Positions 27,581 through 36,077 of a stretch of DNA of 42,247 nucleotides are shown here, piece after piece. The position numbers were made by a program, and so were the translations under genes. The DNA is taken from contig WHSS01000015.1 in the NCBI GenBank assembly GCA_009379975.1, positions 1 to 42,247 on the forward strand. The letters run 5' to 3'. How positions within the stretch are numbered: the first letter of the stretch is position 1; each line of letters starts with the position of its first letter. The notes beneath the pieces were generated by a model, which saw nothing but the letters and a program-made list of their open reading frames with translations, ran no database searches and was not told the DNA's origin. Source of the stretch: Actinophytocola sp. GTDB taxonomy: Bacteria > Actinomycetota > Actinomycetes > Mycobacteriales > Pseudonocardiaceae.

Positions 27581-27691
27581 GACGGGCCTCGCTTGAGGGG
27601 GCTATTCGGTGTGACATACACAACTGTCCGCGCCGAACAGGACCCGGACCAGATCCAGATTGAGACCAATTCTTAGGTACCAGCTACCGCG

Positions 27692-28171
27692 CTATGCTTG
27701 GCGCGGCTCGCAGATGACGACGGGGATAACCCGGTCGGTCCACGACTGGTAGGTGTCGAAGTCGCGGTAGAGACCGACCAGACGAGGCCACAGCTTCGCG
27801 CGTTCGTCGTCCCGCGCCGTGCGAGCGCGCATCTCACGCACATCGCCGCCGATCTGGACGACGACGTCGGGGTGCTCGACCAAGTTGCGGTACCACTGCG
27901 GGTCCCGCGGCAGGCCGCCCTGCGATGCGACCAGCACGACCTGGTCCGCGTCGGCCAGGTAGAGCAACGGCGCCGTCCTCGGCTGCCCGGAAACTCGCCC
28001 TTTCGTGGTGAGCAAGCAGGTCGGCACCCCGCGCGGGAAGGCGCTGCCTACCCGCCACTTACTGCCGATGCGTCCCTTCGTCTTGCGGAAGAGCCACACA
28101 TGGACGCGCGCCATAGCCTTGATGATCTTGGGCACGACCGGTGAGTCAAGTTGCTTGGGCCGTTCTTTCAC
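27692..28171 (-). CDS. Ddn-type deazaflavin (F420)-dependent nitroreductase family protein
   Basis: The product is a 159-residue split-barrel flavin/deazaflavin reductase (DUF385, Ddn family). It shows LLTTKGRVSGQPRTAPLLYLADADQVVLVAS, GGLPRDPQWYRNLVEHPDV and a C-terminal YRDFDTYQSWTDRVIPVVIC. Family members reduce quinones or xenobiotics with F420H2. The GTG at 28171 has AGGAG 6 nt upstream. The promoter overlaps a concentric palindrome with a KstR-like core (28182-28221), so a TetR-type repressor likely controls it; the repressor gene is not adjacent. Confidence 0.9.
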   Translation of the reverse strand: MKERPKQLDSPVVPKIIKAMARVHVWLFRKTKGRIGSKWRVGSAFPRGVPTCLLTTKGRVSGQPRTAPLLYLADADQVVLVASQGGLPRDPQWYRNLVEHPDVVVQIGGDVREMRARTARDDERAKLWPRLVGLYRDFDTYQSWTDRVIPVVICEPRQA

Positions 28172-28181
28172 GGGCTACTCC

Positions 28182-28222
28182 TGAAGCTAGAAAATATAAC
28201 ACGTTCTACATCCTAGCTTCAA
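28182..28222 (-). promoter_or_regulatory. sigma70-type promoter over a concentric palindrome
   Basis: Minus strand: TTGAAG (-35, complement of 28217-28222), an 18-nt spacer, TATATT (-10, complement of 28193-28198). Within it, TATAACACGTTCTA (28195-28208, plus strand) matches the KstR consensus TnnAACnnGTTnnA. An outer 9-bp perfect inverted repeat TGAAGCTAG (28182-28190) / CTAGCTTCA (28213-28221) has exactly the same centre. Confidence 0.7.
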
Positions 28223-28248
28223 CAGCCCGCGCGCATCGAGAGCTCCCG

Positions 28249-30885
28249 TCAAGATGGCAGGGCGAGCAGGTTCTCGAACACCTGGTAGCCGGTGTAGGTC
28301 AGGGCGTAGGAGCGCAAGCCGTACGGGTGGAAGTTCTCCTCCGTCGGCTGCGGCAACATCGCGCCCGCGACCCGGATCTGCCCCTCCCCGAGCGGCAGCT
28401 CGCCCAGTGACACGCCGAACTCCGACGGGCCGGGCCCGTTGGCGGTCCGCACGAGCGTCCTGGCCGCCGTAGTGCCACCGGCCTGCTCCCAGTCGTCCTG
28501 AGCGATGATCCAGTTCGGCGAGTCGCACCGGTCCGAGCCACAGTCGGCGTTGCCGGAACCTGACGGGCTGACGTAGTAGCCGATCGGCACCGGCTCGTAG
28601 GTCTGGTGCCGGTTGGCGAAATCGTGCCCGTCCACGGACCCCGATCCCTCCGCGGTGCCTTCCATGTCCACGCCTGCTGCCAGGCCATGCCGGTCATAGG
28701 TGGGACCTTCACCCTCCTTGCCGTCGTGGAAGTCCATCCAGCCGGCGTAGAAGAATCCCTTCGTGACGGACTCCGGTTCGATCCCGGTTCCCAGCGCGGG
28801 CAGCCCCGCGACCGCCGAGTCGGTGAGCACCAGGTTCCCGCCCTCCGTGGCGAACCGGGCGAGCGCGGCGGCGTACTGGTCGAACTGCTTGGTGGTGAAC
28901 GCACTGTCCTCGCCGTCGCCGGCGTAGCCGGGCATCAGGTCGCCCGCGATGACCACGGTGTCGAAGGAGTCCAGCCGCTTCCCCTTGCCCTTCAACACGT
29001 CCCGCACCGGGACCGGCGTCAGCTCGCTGCCCTCAGGCACGTAGTCGTTGAGGTCACTGAAGAAGTCCATTCGGGACACGTCGTAGGGCCGCTGCTCCGG
29101 CTGGTCGTATGCCTTCGCGGAGCTGAACGATACCTGGTAGCCGGTGGGGAGCGCCCGAGCGGGATTCGCCCGGATCCGGTACTCGCCGGCGGAGGGTGAG
29201 TTCAAGTCGATCCTGGCCCCCGCCTGCAGATACAGCGGGCTTTGGTTGAAGTAGCGCGCGACCTCTCGGCAACCCTCTTCGTCACCGGGGTGATCCGGCG
29301 GCCCGCAGTAGTCGAGCACCAGCTCCGCCGCGGAGTTGGGCGAGATCGACCCGGCGTTGCCGAAGGTCGCCTCGACGGTCAGCCCACCGTTGAAGAACCC
29401 GTCCGGCACCCCTTTCACGTCGAAGGTGAACTCGTCGATCCCGGAGAGGGAGACGTGCTCGATGTCGTCCTGCGTGGGCATCCCCTCGGGGCTTCCCGGC
29501 GGCTCACCGCCACCTTTGTGCGTGACCCGGCGCGGGTCGAAGATGTAGCCGACGTCGCCGTCCGGAACGAACTCGACGGGTTCCTCGACGAGCAGAGACG
29601 CGATCTGCGAGAAGATCAGCCCCTTGTTCCCGTCGATGTGGAGTTGCTCGATCTCCGGGTCGAACACGGTGTTCGGCGCGAGGTGCGACAAGGCCATCTC
29701 GTTGTCGATCCCGAGCGCGTCGAGCCCGAGCGGAGATTCCATCCAATCCGCGAAGCCGCCGGTGATCTGATAGTTGATCGTGTCCCACACCGTGCCCCAC
29801 TGGTCGGAGCACATGGGCAGGTTCGCTCCACCGGGACAGCCCTCTTCCGCGGTGGCAATGAGGTTCGACCAGGACAGCCGCGCCTCGGAGTCCCGGAACG
29901 TGCCGATCGCCGTGTCGACCGTGCGGTCGTTCATGCGGTAGTCGCGCTGGCCCGCGCCGAGCAGGGTGAAGGAGAACGAAGGCGCATCGAGCATCCCGTG
30001 CAGGTCGATCGCTCCGGTGAAGGCGTCTTCGGAGGTCCGTTCGCGCACCGACTGCAGGTACTCCGCGAAGCCGCGGGTCTCCGGCTCACTGCCCGGCGTG
30101 TACTGGGCCTCGGTGTAGCCGACCGTCGGCCAGTCGCGGTTGAGGTCCATGCCGTTGCCGTTGTAGCGCTGGTAGGACGCGCCGCCGTCGGTCAGGTCAC
30201 CGCGCCGCCAGCCGTCCGGGTTCGCCAGCACCAGGTAGATGACGGCGTTGGACAGCGTCTCGGTCGCGGTCGGGCCGGAGTTGGACGGCTCGAGGATCGG
30301 CTTCGGGAACGGGCCTTCGTCCGCGCAGGCCGGCGCGGAATCGGCGTCGTTCTCGCAAGCCGCCCAGGTCACCAGGTCCTCGGCCGCCCGGATGCCGCCT
30401 TCCATGCCCGCTCTCTCGATGCCATGGATGGACAGCACGTAGGCGAAATGCTTGCGATCGGCCTCCGGGACGGCCGACTCCGAGTCGGTCACCTTCACCA
30501 CGTGCAGATCGCTGCGCATGCGGGACAGATCCGCCTTGGGCAGCCCGGCACTCTGCATCTCTTCGGCGAACTGCCGGTCGAACTGCGTGTTGAGGTTGAG
30601 CAGTTTGAGGTAACGGGGGAACCGATCCTCGAGGAACTTCAGCCCATCGATGGCCTCGGAATGCTGGATGAACTGGGCGGCACAGACGTCGCCCTTGGCC
30701 CACGGGCTCGTTCCCGGAGCGCCCTTCACACAGCCATGCGGATCCGGAAACACCCTCTTGAACTGTTCATAGGTGGCCTCATCGGCGGCCACCGGTGTCG
30801 CCGCGCCGGGTGGGGCGGCAATGGACAACAGGGCTGCGGAGACAAGTGCCGAGATTGCGAACAGCGCGATCAGCCGACGACGCAT
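28249..30885 (-). CDS. secreted M14 family zinc carboxypeptidase
   Basis: The product is an 878-residue exported metallopeptidase. The N-terminus is a Sec signal (MRRRLIALFAISALVSAALL, AxA-like site near APPGAATPVAA). The M14 zinc site is read as HGIE (HxxE) in LSIHGIERAGMEGG, then DLNRDWPTVGYTEAQY with the substrate-binding NR, and AIDLHGM as the third zinc histidine. A long C-terminal part has beta-rich adhesion-like regions and NLVLTDSAVAGLPALG, resembling an amidotransferase-like fold. The ATG at 30885 follows AGGAGGGA. It is longer than typical 420-residue secreted CPTs. It probably degrades peptides outside the cell. Confidence 0.88.
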   Translation of the reverse strand: MRRRLIALFAISALVSAALLSIAAPPGAATPVAADEATYEQFKRVFPDPHGCVKGAPGTSPWAKGDVCAAQFIQHSEAIDGLKFLEDRFPRYLKLLNLNTQFDRQFAEEMQSAGLPKADLSRMRSDLHVVKVTDSESAVPEADRKHFAYVLSIHGIERAGMEGGIRAAEDLVTWAACENDADSAPACADEGPFPKPILEPSNSGPTATETLSNAVIYLVLANPDGWRRGDLTDGGASYQRYNGNGMDLNRDWPTVGYTEAQYTPGSEPETRGFAEYLQSVRERTSEDAFTGAIDLHGMLDAPSFSFTLLGAGQRDYRMNDRTVDTAIGTFRDSEARLSWSNLIATAEEGCPGGANLPMCSDQWGTVWDTINYQITGGFADWMESPLGLDALGIDNEMALSHLAPNTVFDPEIEQLHIDGNKGLIFSQIASLLVEEPVEFVPDGDVGYIFDPRRVTHKGGGEPPGSPEGMPTQDDIEHVSLSGIDEFTFDVKGVPDGFFNGGLTVEATFGNAGSISPNSAAELVLDYCGPPDHPGDEEGCREVARYFNQSPLYLQAGARIDLNSPSAGEYRIRANPARALPTGYQVSFSSAKAYDQPEQRPYDVSRMDFFSDLNDYVPEGSELTPVPVRDVLKGKGKRLDSFDTVVIAGDLMPGYAGDGEDSAFTTKQFDQYAAALARFATEGGNLVLTDSAVAGLPALGTGIEPESVTKGFFYAGWMDFHDGKEGEGPTYDRHGLAAGVDMEGTAEGSGSVDGHDFANRHQTYEPVPIGYYVSPSGSGNADCGSDRCDSPNWIIAQDDWEQAGGTTAARTLVRTANGPGPSEFGVSLGELPLGEGQIRVAGAMLPQPTEENFHPYGLRSYALTYTGYQVFENLLALPS

Positions 30886-30997
30886 GACGGTCCCTCCTGG
30901 GTCGCAGGATTCGTGCAGACCAACGAGTTCGCCGCCGGTGAGATACGAGTCACATCGCACGGGGCGATCGGAGGCGTACTGGCCGCATGCCAGGGCG

Positions 30998-31050
30998 GAG
31001 CCCAAGGTGGCCTTGGGCGCCTATATGGCGCCCAAGGCCACCTTGGGCTC
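30998..31050. repeat. perfect 24-bp-arm palindrome with TATAT loop, copy 2
   Basis: GAGCCCAAGGTGGCC… (30998-31021) is the exact reverse complement of 31027-31050 around TATAT. The same element, degenerate, is at 12928-12972. It lies in the spacer between pucR and the upstream part of the carboxypeptidase gene and would terminate pucR transcription. Confidence 0.9.
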
Positions 31051-31081
31051 CCCTGCTGCCAGCACGGCCAGCACGGGGATG

Positions 31082-32635
31082 TCAGCGCCCGGGTGTCGCC
31101 CGCAACGCCAGGAAGAAGTCGACCCGGTCCTCGAGCTTGGCCAGGGACCGGCCGGTCAGCTTCTCGATCCGTTGGATCCGGTAGCGAAGCGTGTTGACGT
31201 GCAGGTGCATTCGCTCGGCGCACTGCGTCCACGATCCCGACGACTCCAGGAATGCCTCCAGCGTGTTGACGAACTCGGAGCCGTGCCGTGCGTCGTACTC
31301 CAGCACCGGGCCGAGCACCCGGGAGCGGAACGTATGCCGCACGTCGTCGGGCACGGTGGCAAGCAGCAACGCGTGTGAGTCGATCTCGTCGGTCGCCAAC
31401 ACGGCTACGCGGCCGGCGCGCAGTTCGGCGAGCATCCGCGCCTGCCTGGCCTCACTGAGCGCGGCCAGCAACCCGCCCGAACCCGACGTGCGCATGCTCA
31501 GCCCCAGCAGCAGGCGGCGATCGGTCAGCGCGACGTCGAGGGGCTCGACGGTGGCGCGCAACGGTCCCGCCAGCATCTCACCGTCGACCGGCACCAGCGC
31601 GACCGCCTCGTCGTCGACCGCGGTGACCAGATACACCTCGTCGGGCAGCAGCGCGGCGAGCACCTCGGCCAGCACACCGCACGCGAGCTGGCCGTCGGGT
31701 TGCGGGCTCAACGCCGCGGACACCGCGACATACGGACGATCGGCGAAGCCCGTCTCGGCGAGCCTGCCCGCGACCTCGGCCGGGCTCGCGCGCCCGGAGA
31801 GCACCAACCGGACCAGTTGCTCGACGGCGACCCGTTCGGCCCGGCGGCTCTCCTCCAGCCGCTCCCGTTCCAGCGCGATCAGTGACGTCAGCTCGGTGAC
31901 CGACTCGTGCAGCGCCCGCGGCCACTCGCGATAGTCGCCTTTACAGGCGAGAAACCAGGCGGTGGCGCGGGATTCCGTTGGTGCCCCGACACTGAAGAGC
32001 GTGTACCCGCCGGTTCCGAAGTGGACGACGGAGGGCAGGATCTTCGCCTCGAGGAACCGCTCGGCGAGCCACCGTGCGGGCACCTCCGCCTGCTGACCGG
32101 CGGCGGCATGCCCGGGCAAGCGCCCGGTCGCGGTCAGCAGCCAGCAGGGTACTTCGGCGTCATCGCCCCACAAAGTCAGCAGCGCGTCCAGCCCGGCGCC
32201 CTCGGCTACCGCGGCCAGCAGCCTGCGCCGGCGCCCGAGTTGCTCGGCGAGATCGCCCCGGCGTTCGACGTCGAGCTGATGGAGGACGCGCTCGGTGATC
32301 GTCGCGAACGAGACCTCGATCGGCACCTCGATCAGCGGCACACCGTGCTCACGGCACGCGGCGACCAGATCCTCAGGAACCGTGCCGTACGCCGCGTCGC
32401 CCGCCGCGACGCAGGCGACGTGCCGCGCCGATGCGGCCGCGACGAAGGTGGCCGCGTCCGCGGCGTCCCGGCGCCACATCATGCCGGTCAGCACCAGCTC
32501 ACCACCGGTGAGGTAGCGCCCCGGATCGAGCAGATCGGTGGTGTAGACCCAGCGGATCGGCCGTTCGAGGCCATCGTCACCGGTGAGGGGCACCAGGTGC
32601 AGATCCGCCATCTCCACCAGATCGCGCACCTTCAT
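31082..32635 (-). CDS. pucR: PucR family transcriptional regulator
   Basis: The product is a 517-residue regulator with an N-terminal PucR domain (MKVRDLVEMADLHLVPLTGD … GRYLTGGELVLTGMMW), a middle ligand-binding region, and a C-terminal helix-turn-helix (LEAFLESSGSWTQCAERMHL, HVNTLRYRIQRIEKLTGRSL). The Bacillus subtilis namesake activates purine catabolism genes in response to allantoin-type signals. It diverges from the uraD-hiuH-uricase-xdh cluster across 191 bp, so it is the obvious local regulator. The ATG at 32635 starts the conserved domain; a GTG four codons upstream is possible. Confidence 0.92.
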   Translation of the reverse strand: MKVRDLVEMADLHLVPLTGDDGLERPIRWVYTTDLLDPGRYLTGGELVLTGMMWRRDAADAATFVAAASARHVACVAAGDAAYGTVPEDLVAACREHGVPLIEVPIEVSFATITERVLHQLDVERRGDLAEQLGRRRRLLAAVAEGAGLDALLTLWGDDAEVPCWLLTATGRLPGHAAAGQQAEVPARWLAERFLEAKILPSVVHFGTGGYTLFSVGAPTESRATAWFLACKGDYREWPRALHESVTELTSLIALERERLEESRRAERVAVEQLVRLVLSGRASPAEVAGRLAETGFADRPYVAVSAALSPQPDGQLACGVLAEVLAALLPDEVYLVTAVDDEAVALVPVDGEMLAGPLRATVEPLDVALTDRRLLLGLSMRTSGSGGLLAALSEARQARMLAELRAGRVAVLATDEIDSHALLLATVPDDVRHTFRSRVLGPVLEYDARHGSEFVNTLEAFLESSGSWTQCAERMHLHVNTLRYRIQRIEKLTGRSLAKLEDRVDFFLALRATPGR

Positions 32636-32666
32636 GGCTACCCGCACTCCCTTCGCCGCGGCGTGA

Positions 32667-32712
32667 GTCGTGAGTGATGAAGCGTGCCCCAACGTGCACT
32701 TTCACGCACGAG
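32667..32712. repeat. GTCGTGAGTGAT…CACGCACGAG palindromic repeat, copy 3
   Basis: This is the third member of the family seen on both sides of the Sir2 gene. It lies in the pucR-uraD divergent region, 32 bp upstream of the pucR start. Confidence 0.75.
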
Positions 32713-32826
32713 GGCAGCTTAGCGCCTCGATTTGGAGGATCCTACGAACATCGGGGCATCACACCACCGGTCTTTCATGCCTCCTGCCACTGGTCGCCGA
32801 GCCGCGCGGTTGGTGTACTTCTACAC

Positions 32827-33354
32827 ATGGCGGAAATCACACTCCACCCGCACGAGCGGGCGCTGACCAGGTTGAATGGTCTCAGCGCCGAGGCGGCCAG
32901 GCGAGAGCTGCTCACGTGCTGCGCCGCGACCGACCTCGCGGACTCGGTAGCCGCAAGCAGGCCGTATGAATCTTTGGATGATCTGCTGAACGCGTCCGAT
33001 GACGCCATCGCGAAGCTGACCGAGAACGGCATCGCCGAGGCGTTGGCCGCGCACCCGAGGATCGGGCAGCGCGCCGACGGCGAGGGCCGCGAGGCCGACT
33101 GGTCCCGTCGCGAGCAGTCCGGCGCGGCGGACGCGTCACCCGCGGTCAAGCGAGCGCTGGCCGAAGGCAACGCCGCCTACGAGCAACGTTTCGACCAGGT
33201 GTTCCTCATCTGCGCCGCCGGGCTTTCCGCCGAAACCATGCTGGCCGACCTGCACACCCGGCTGGGCAACGACCCGGCGACCGAACGTGCCGTGGTCCGG
33301 GAAGAACTGCGCAAGATCACCCGGCTACGGCTGCGGAAGCTGGTGGATTCATGA
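32827..33354 (+). CDS. uraD: OHCU decarboxylase
   Basis: UraD decarboxylates 2-oxo-4-hydroxy-4-carboxy-5-ureidoimidazoline to S-allantoin. The 175-residue helical protein keeps the catalytic residues: His76 in AAHPRIGQ and Glu96 in SRREQSGA, plus VFLICAAGLSAETML near the C-terminus. It starts at ATG 32827 with no clear ribosome site, so a leaderless mRNA is possible. The stop overlaps the hiuH start (ATGA). It is the only catalytically complete UraD module in the window. Confidence 0.94.
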   Translation: MAEITLHPHERALTRLNGLSAEAARRELLTCCAATDLADSVAASRPYESLDDLLNASDDAIAKLTENGIAEALAAHPRIGQRADGEGREADWSRREQSGAADASPAVKRALAEGNAAYEQRFDQVFLICAAGLSAETMLADLHTRLGNDPATERAVVREELRKITRLRLRKLVDS

Positions 33355-33677
33355 GCCTGTCGACCCACGTCCTGGACGCCGCGACCGGCCGCCCCGCCGC
33401 CGGGATCCGGGTGCGCATGGAAAGCCACGAGAACGGCGCCTGGGTCACCATGGCCGAGGCGGCCACCGACGCCGACGGGCGCATCCGCGAGTTCACCGAG
33501 GCCGGACCACGCGCGGGCATGCATCGCCTGGTCTTCGACACCGCGGGCTACTTCGACGGCACGCCGTCCTTCTACCCCGAGGTTGCGGTGACGTTCCAGG
33601 TCACCGACTCGGCCGAACACCACCACGTACCCCTGCTGCTCAGTCCGTTCGCCTACTCGACCTACCGAGGGAGTTAG
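33351..33677 (+). CDS. hiuH: 5-hydroxyisourate hydrolase (transthyretin-like)
   Basis: This enzyme hydrolyses 5-hydroxyisourate, the uricase product, to OHCU. The 108-residue transthyretin-fold protein has STHVLDAATGRPA at the N-terminus, GMHRLVFDTAGYF in the middle, and the diagnostic C-terminal HHVPLLLSPFAYSTYRGS. It is translationally coupled to uraD. Confidence 0.97.
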   Translation: MSLSTHVLDAATGRPAAGIRVRMESHENGAWVTMAEAATDADGRIREFTEAGPRAGMHRLVFDTAGYFDGTPSFYPEVAVTFQVTDSAEHHHVPLLLSPFAYSTYRGS

Positions 33678-33679
33678 CC

Positions 33680-33751
33680 ATGCGCGACCGGCACCGACGA
33701 AGAGGTGATGGGGCAATGAGCGCATCACCATGCCGAACGGAGAGAGGCTGA
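33680..33751 (+). CDS. 23-codon mini-ORF bridging hiuH and uricase
   Basis: An ATG 2 bp after the hiuH stop opens a 23-codon frame (MRDRHRRRGDGAMSASPCRT…) whose TGA overlaps the uricase ATG (TGATG). It contains the GCGCGACCGGCACCG junction block at 33682-33696. As with the other bridges, a coupling function is more likely than a functional peptide. Confidence 0.35.
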   Translation: MRDRHRRRGDGAMSASPCRTERG

Positions 33752-34632
33752 TGACACCGACCATCCAACTGGGCGCGAACCAGTACGGCAAGGCAGAGAC
33801 CCGCGTCGTGCGTGTCAACCGCAGCGGCGGCGCGCACGAGATCACCGATCTCAACGTCTCCACCGCGCTCTCCGGCGACCTCACCGACACCCACGTGACC
33901 GGTGACAACGCCAAGGTGCTGCCCACCGACACCCAGAAGAACACCGTGTTCGCTTTCGCCAAGGAGCACGGCATCGGCGAGATCGAGGAGTTCGGGCTGC
34001 ATCTGGCGCGGCACTTCGTCGACTCCCAGGAACCGATCCACCGCTCCCGCATCACCATCGAGCAATACTTCTGGGACCGCATCGGCGTCGGCGGCACGCC
34101 GGCGCCGCACTCGTTCCAGCGCTCCGGTGTGGAGACGAGGACGGCGACGGTGACCTACGACGGCACCACCTCATGGGTGGTCTCGGGCCTGCGGGACCTG
34201 GTCGTGCTCAACTCGACCGACTCCGAGTTCTGGGGCTACCCGAGGGATCGCTACACCACCTTGCCGGAGACGCACGAGCGCATCCTCGCCACCGCCGTCA
34301 ACGCGGAGTGGCGGCACGTGGCGGCGGAAGGCGACTGGGGCAAGTCCTACGCGGAGGTGCGCAGGCACCTGGTCGAGGCGTTCGCGCAGACGCACAGCCT
34401 GTCGTTGCAGCAGACGCTCTACGCCATGGGCAGCCGGGTGCTGGACAACCGCCCGGAGATCGCCGAGGTTCGCCTGTCGCTGCCGAACAAGCACCACTTC
34501 CTGGTCGACCTCTCCCCCTTCGGCCTGACCAACGACGACGAGGTGTACTTCGCCGCCGACCGCCCTTACGGCCTGATCGAGGGCAACGTGCTGCGCGACG
34601 ACTCACCCGAACCCGGCCTGGCTTGGGGGTGA
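33751..34632 (+). CDS. pucL: urate oxidase (uricase)
   Basis: Uricase oxidises urate to 5-hydroxyisourate without cofactor. The 293-residue protein shows LGANQYGKAETRVVRV (active-site Lys), VLPTDTQKNTVFAFAKEHGI (Thr of the triad), LNSTDSEFWGYPRDRYTTLP and LPNKHHFLVDLSPFGL. The ATG at 33751 is chosen because MTPTIQLGANQYG is where homologues start. The next gene begins 10 bp after the stop. Confidence 0.97.
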   Translation: MTPTIQLGANQYGKAETRVVRVNRSGGAHEITDLNVSTALSGDLTDTHVTGDNAKVLPTDTQKNTVFAFAKEHGIGEIEEFGLHLARHFVDSQEPIHRSRITIEQYFWDRIGVGGTPAPHSFQRSGVETRTATVTYDGTTSWVVSGLRDLVVLNSTDSEFWGYPRDRYTTLPETHERILATAVNAEWRHVAAEGDWGKSYAEVRRHLVEAFAQTHSLSLQQTLYAMGSRVLDNRPEIAEVRLSLPNKHHFLVDLSPFGLTNDDEVYFAADRPYGLIEGNVLRDDSPEPGLAWG

Positions 34633-34642
34633 CGGCGTAACC

Positions 34643-35548
34643 ATGGAGTTCCTCCGACCGGCCACCTGGGCCGAAGCACTCGCCGCGAAGGCCGAGCACC
34701 CCGACGCGCTGCCCATCGCGGGCGGCACCGACGTCATGGTCGAGCTCAACTTCGACGTCAAGCGTCCCCCGTTCCTGCTGGACCTGACCCGCGTCACCGA
34801 ACTGGCCGACTGGGCACCCGACGGCGGCATGCTGCGCGTCGGCGCCGGCGTCACCTACAGCAGGCTCATCAGCGAACTCGGCGACCAGCTGCCGGGCCTG
34901 GCGATGGCCTCACGCACCGTCGGCTCGCCGCAGATCCGCAACCGCGGCACCGTCGGCGGCAACCTCGGCTCCGCATCGCCAGCGGGTGACGCACATCCGC
35001 CGCTGCTGGCCGACAGCGAAGCCGGCGCGGTCGTGGAGGCGCATTCGGTGCGGGGCACGCGGTTCATCCCGATCAGCGAGTTCTACGTCGGCGTCAAGCG
35101 CAGCGCGCTGGAGCCAGACGAGCTGATCGCCGCGTACTGGCTGCGGCCCGCGGCGGGCCCGCAGCAGTTCTCCAAGATCGGCACCCGCAACGCCATGGTC
35201 ATCTCGGTTACCGCGTTCGCGATCGCCCTGCACCCGGCCAGCCGGCGGGTAGGCACCGGTTTCGGCTCGGCGGCCCCCACCCCGCGCCGGGCAACCGAAG
35301 CCGAGCAGTTCCTCAGCGACGAACTCACCGCGTCGGGCCGCTGGGAGTCGCGCGCGGAGCTCGACCCGGCCGCCGTGGCGCAGTTCGGCGAACTGGTCGC
35401 CGCGGCGGCCTCCCCGATCGACGACGTGCGCGGCACCGCGAGCTATCGCCGCCACGCACTGTCCGTCATGGCGAAGCGAACGCTCGTTTGGTCCTGGAGC
35501 GACTTCCGGAACGCGCGACCGGCACCGAACTCGAGGCGAACAGCATGA
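34643..35548 (+). CDS. xdhB: xanthine dehydrogenase FAD-binding subunit
   Basis: This is the medium flavin subunit of a molybdenum hydroxylase. The 301-residue protein has the FAD-binding PIAGGTDVMVELN and the second motif TVGSPQIRNRGTVGGNLGSASPAGD, then the CO-dehydrogenase-type C-terminal domain ending TASYRRHALSVMAKRTL. The last 20-odd residues (WSDFRNARPAPNSRRTA) are encoded in part by the junction repeat. The three subunits are split xdhB-xdhC-(deaminase)-xdhA. Confidence 0.93.
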   Translation: MEFLRPATWAEALAAKAEHPDALPIAGGTDVMVELNFDVKRPPFLLDLTRVTELADWAPDGGMLRVGAGVTYSRLISELGDQLPGLAMASRTVGSPQIRNRGTVGGNLGSASPAGDAHPPLLADSEAGAVVEAHSVRGTRFIPISEFYVGVKRSALEPDELIAAYWLRPAAGPQQFSKIGTRNAMVISVTAFAIALHPASRRVGTGFGSAAPTPRRATEAEQFLSDELTASGRWESRAELDPAAVAQFGELVAAAASPIDDVRGTASYRRHALSVMAKRTLVWSWSDFRNARPAPNSRRTA

Positions 35549-35584
35549 TGAGCGCGTTTGCAGCCTGCCGGCGCGTGAGGCAAA
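35513..35584 (+). repeat. gene-junction repeat at xdhB/xdhC
   Basis: It has the same two blocks as at hyi/glxR: GCGCGACCGGCACCG (35513-35527) and GCCGGCGCGTGAGGCAAA (35567-35584). Between them ATGATGAGCG overlaps the xdhB stop and opens a 21-codon frame that ends within the first codons of xdhC. Confidence 0.65.
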
Positions 35585-35600
35585 AGGAGGGGCTGAAGGC

Positions 35601-36077
35601 ATGCGCGTGAAGTGCACCGTCAACGGTGAAAAGCACGAGATCGACGACGTGTGGGAGGGCGAGAGCCTGCTCTACGCGTTGCGGGAACGCATGGGCCTGC
35701 CTGGCTCGAAGAACGCATGCGAGCAAGGCGAATGCGGCTCCTGCACCGTCTACCTGGACCAGACCCCGGTCTGTGCGTGCCTGGTCGCGGCCGGGCAGGC
35801 GCAGGATCGCGACATCGTGACCGTCGAGGGGCTGGCAGGCGAGGAGAAGCTTCACCCGGTTCAGCAGGCCTTCCTGGAAGCGGGCGCGGTGCAGTGCGGC
35901 TTCTGCACCCCCGGTTTGCTAGTCGCCACGCATGACCTGCTCGAGCGCGAAGAGCAGCCCAGCGACCCCGAGATCCGCGAAGCACTCGCGGGCAACCTGT
36001 GCCGCTGCACCGGATACGAAAAGATCCTGGACGCCGTGAAGCTGGCGGCATCCCGCAAGGCCGAGGCGGCCACATGA
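35601..36077 (+). CDS. xdhC: xanthine dehydrogenase [2Fe-2S] subunit
   Basis: This is the small electron-transfer subunit, 158 residues, with two [2Fe-2S] sites: the plant-ferredoxin type CEQGECGSCTVYLDQTPVCAC and the helical-domain type CGFCTPG … GNLCRCTGYEKI. GGAGG lies before the ATG. The stop overlaps the deaminase start (ATGA). The xdhC letter follows the small-subunit usage here, not the molybdenum-cofactor chaperone also called XdhC. Confidence 0.94.
   Translation: MRVKCTVNGEKHEIDDVWEGESLLYALRERMGLPGSKNACEQGECGSCTVYLDQTPVCACLVAAGQAQDRDIVTVEGLAGEEKLHPVQQAFLEAGAVQCGFCTPGLLVATHDLLEREEQPSDPEIREALAGNLCRCTGYEKILDAVKLAASRKAEAAT

Noticed and set aside
32760-32826. A PucR box of the Bacillus type upstream of uraD
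   Set aside because: TTGGTG near the start only partly matches the Bacillus consensus and lacks the flanking bases, so it was not called.
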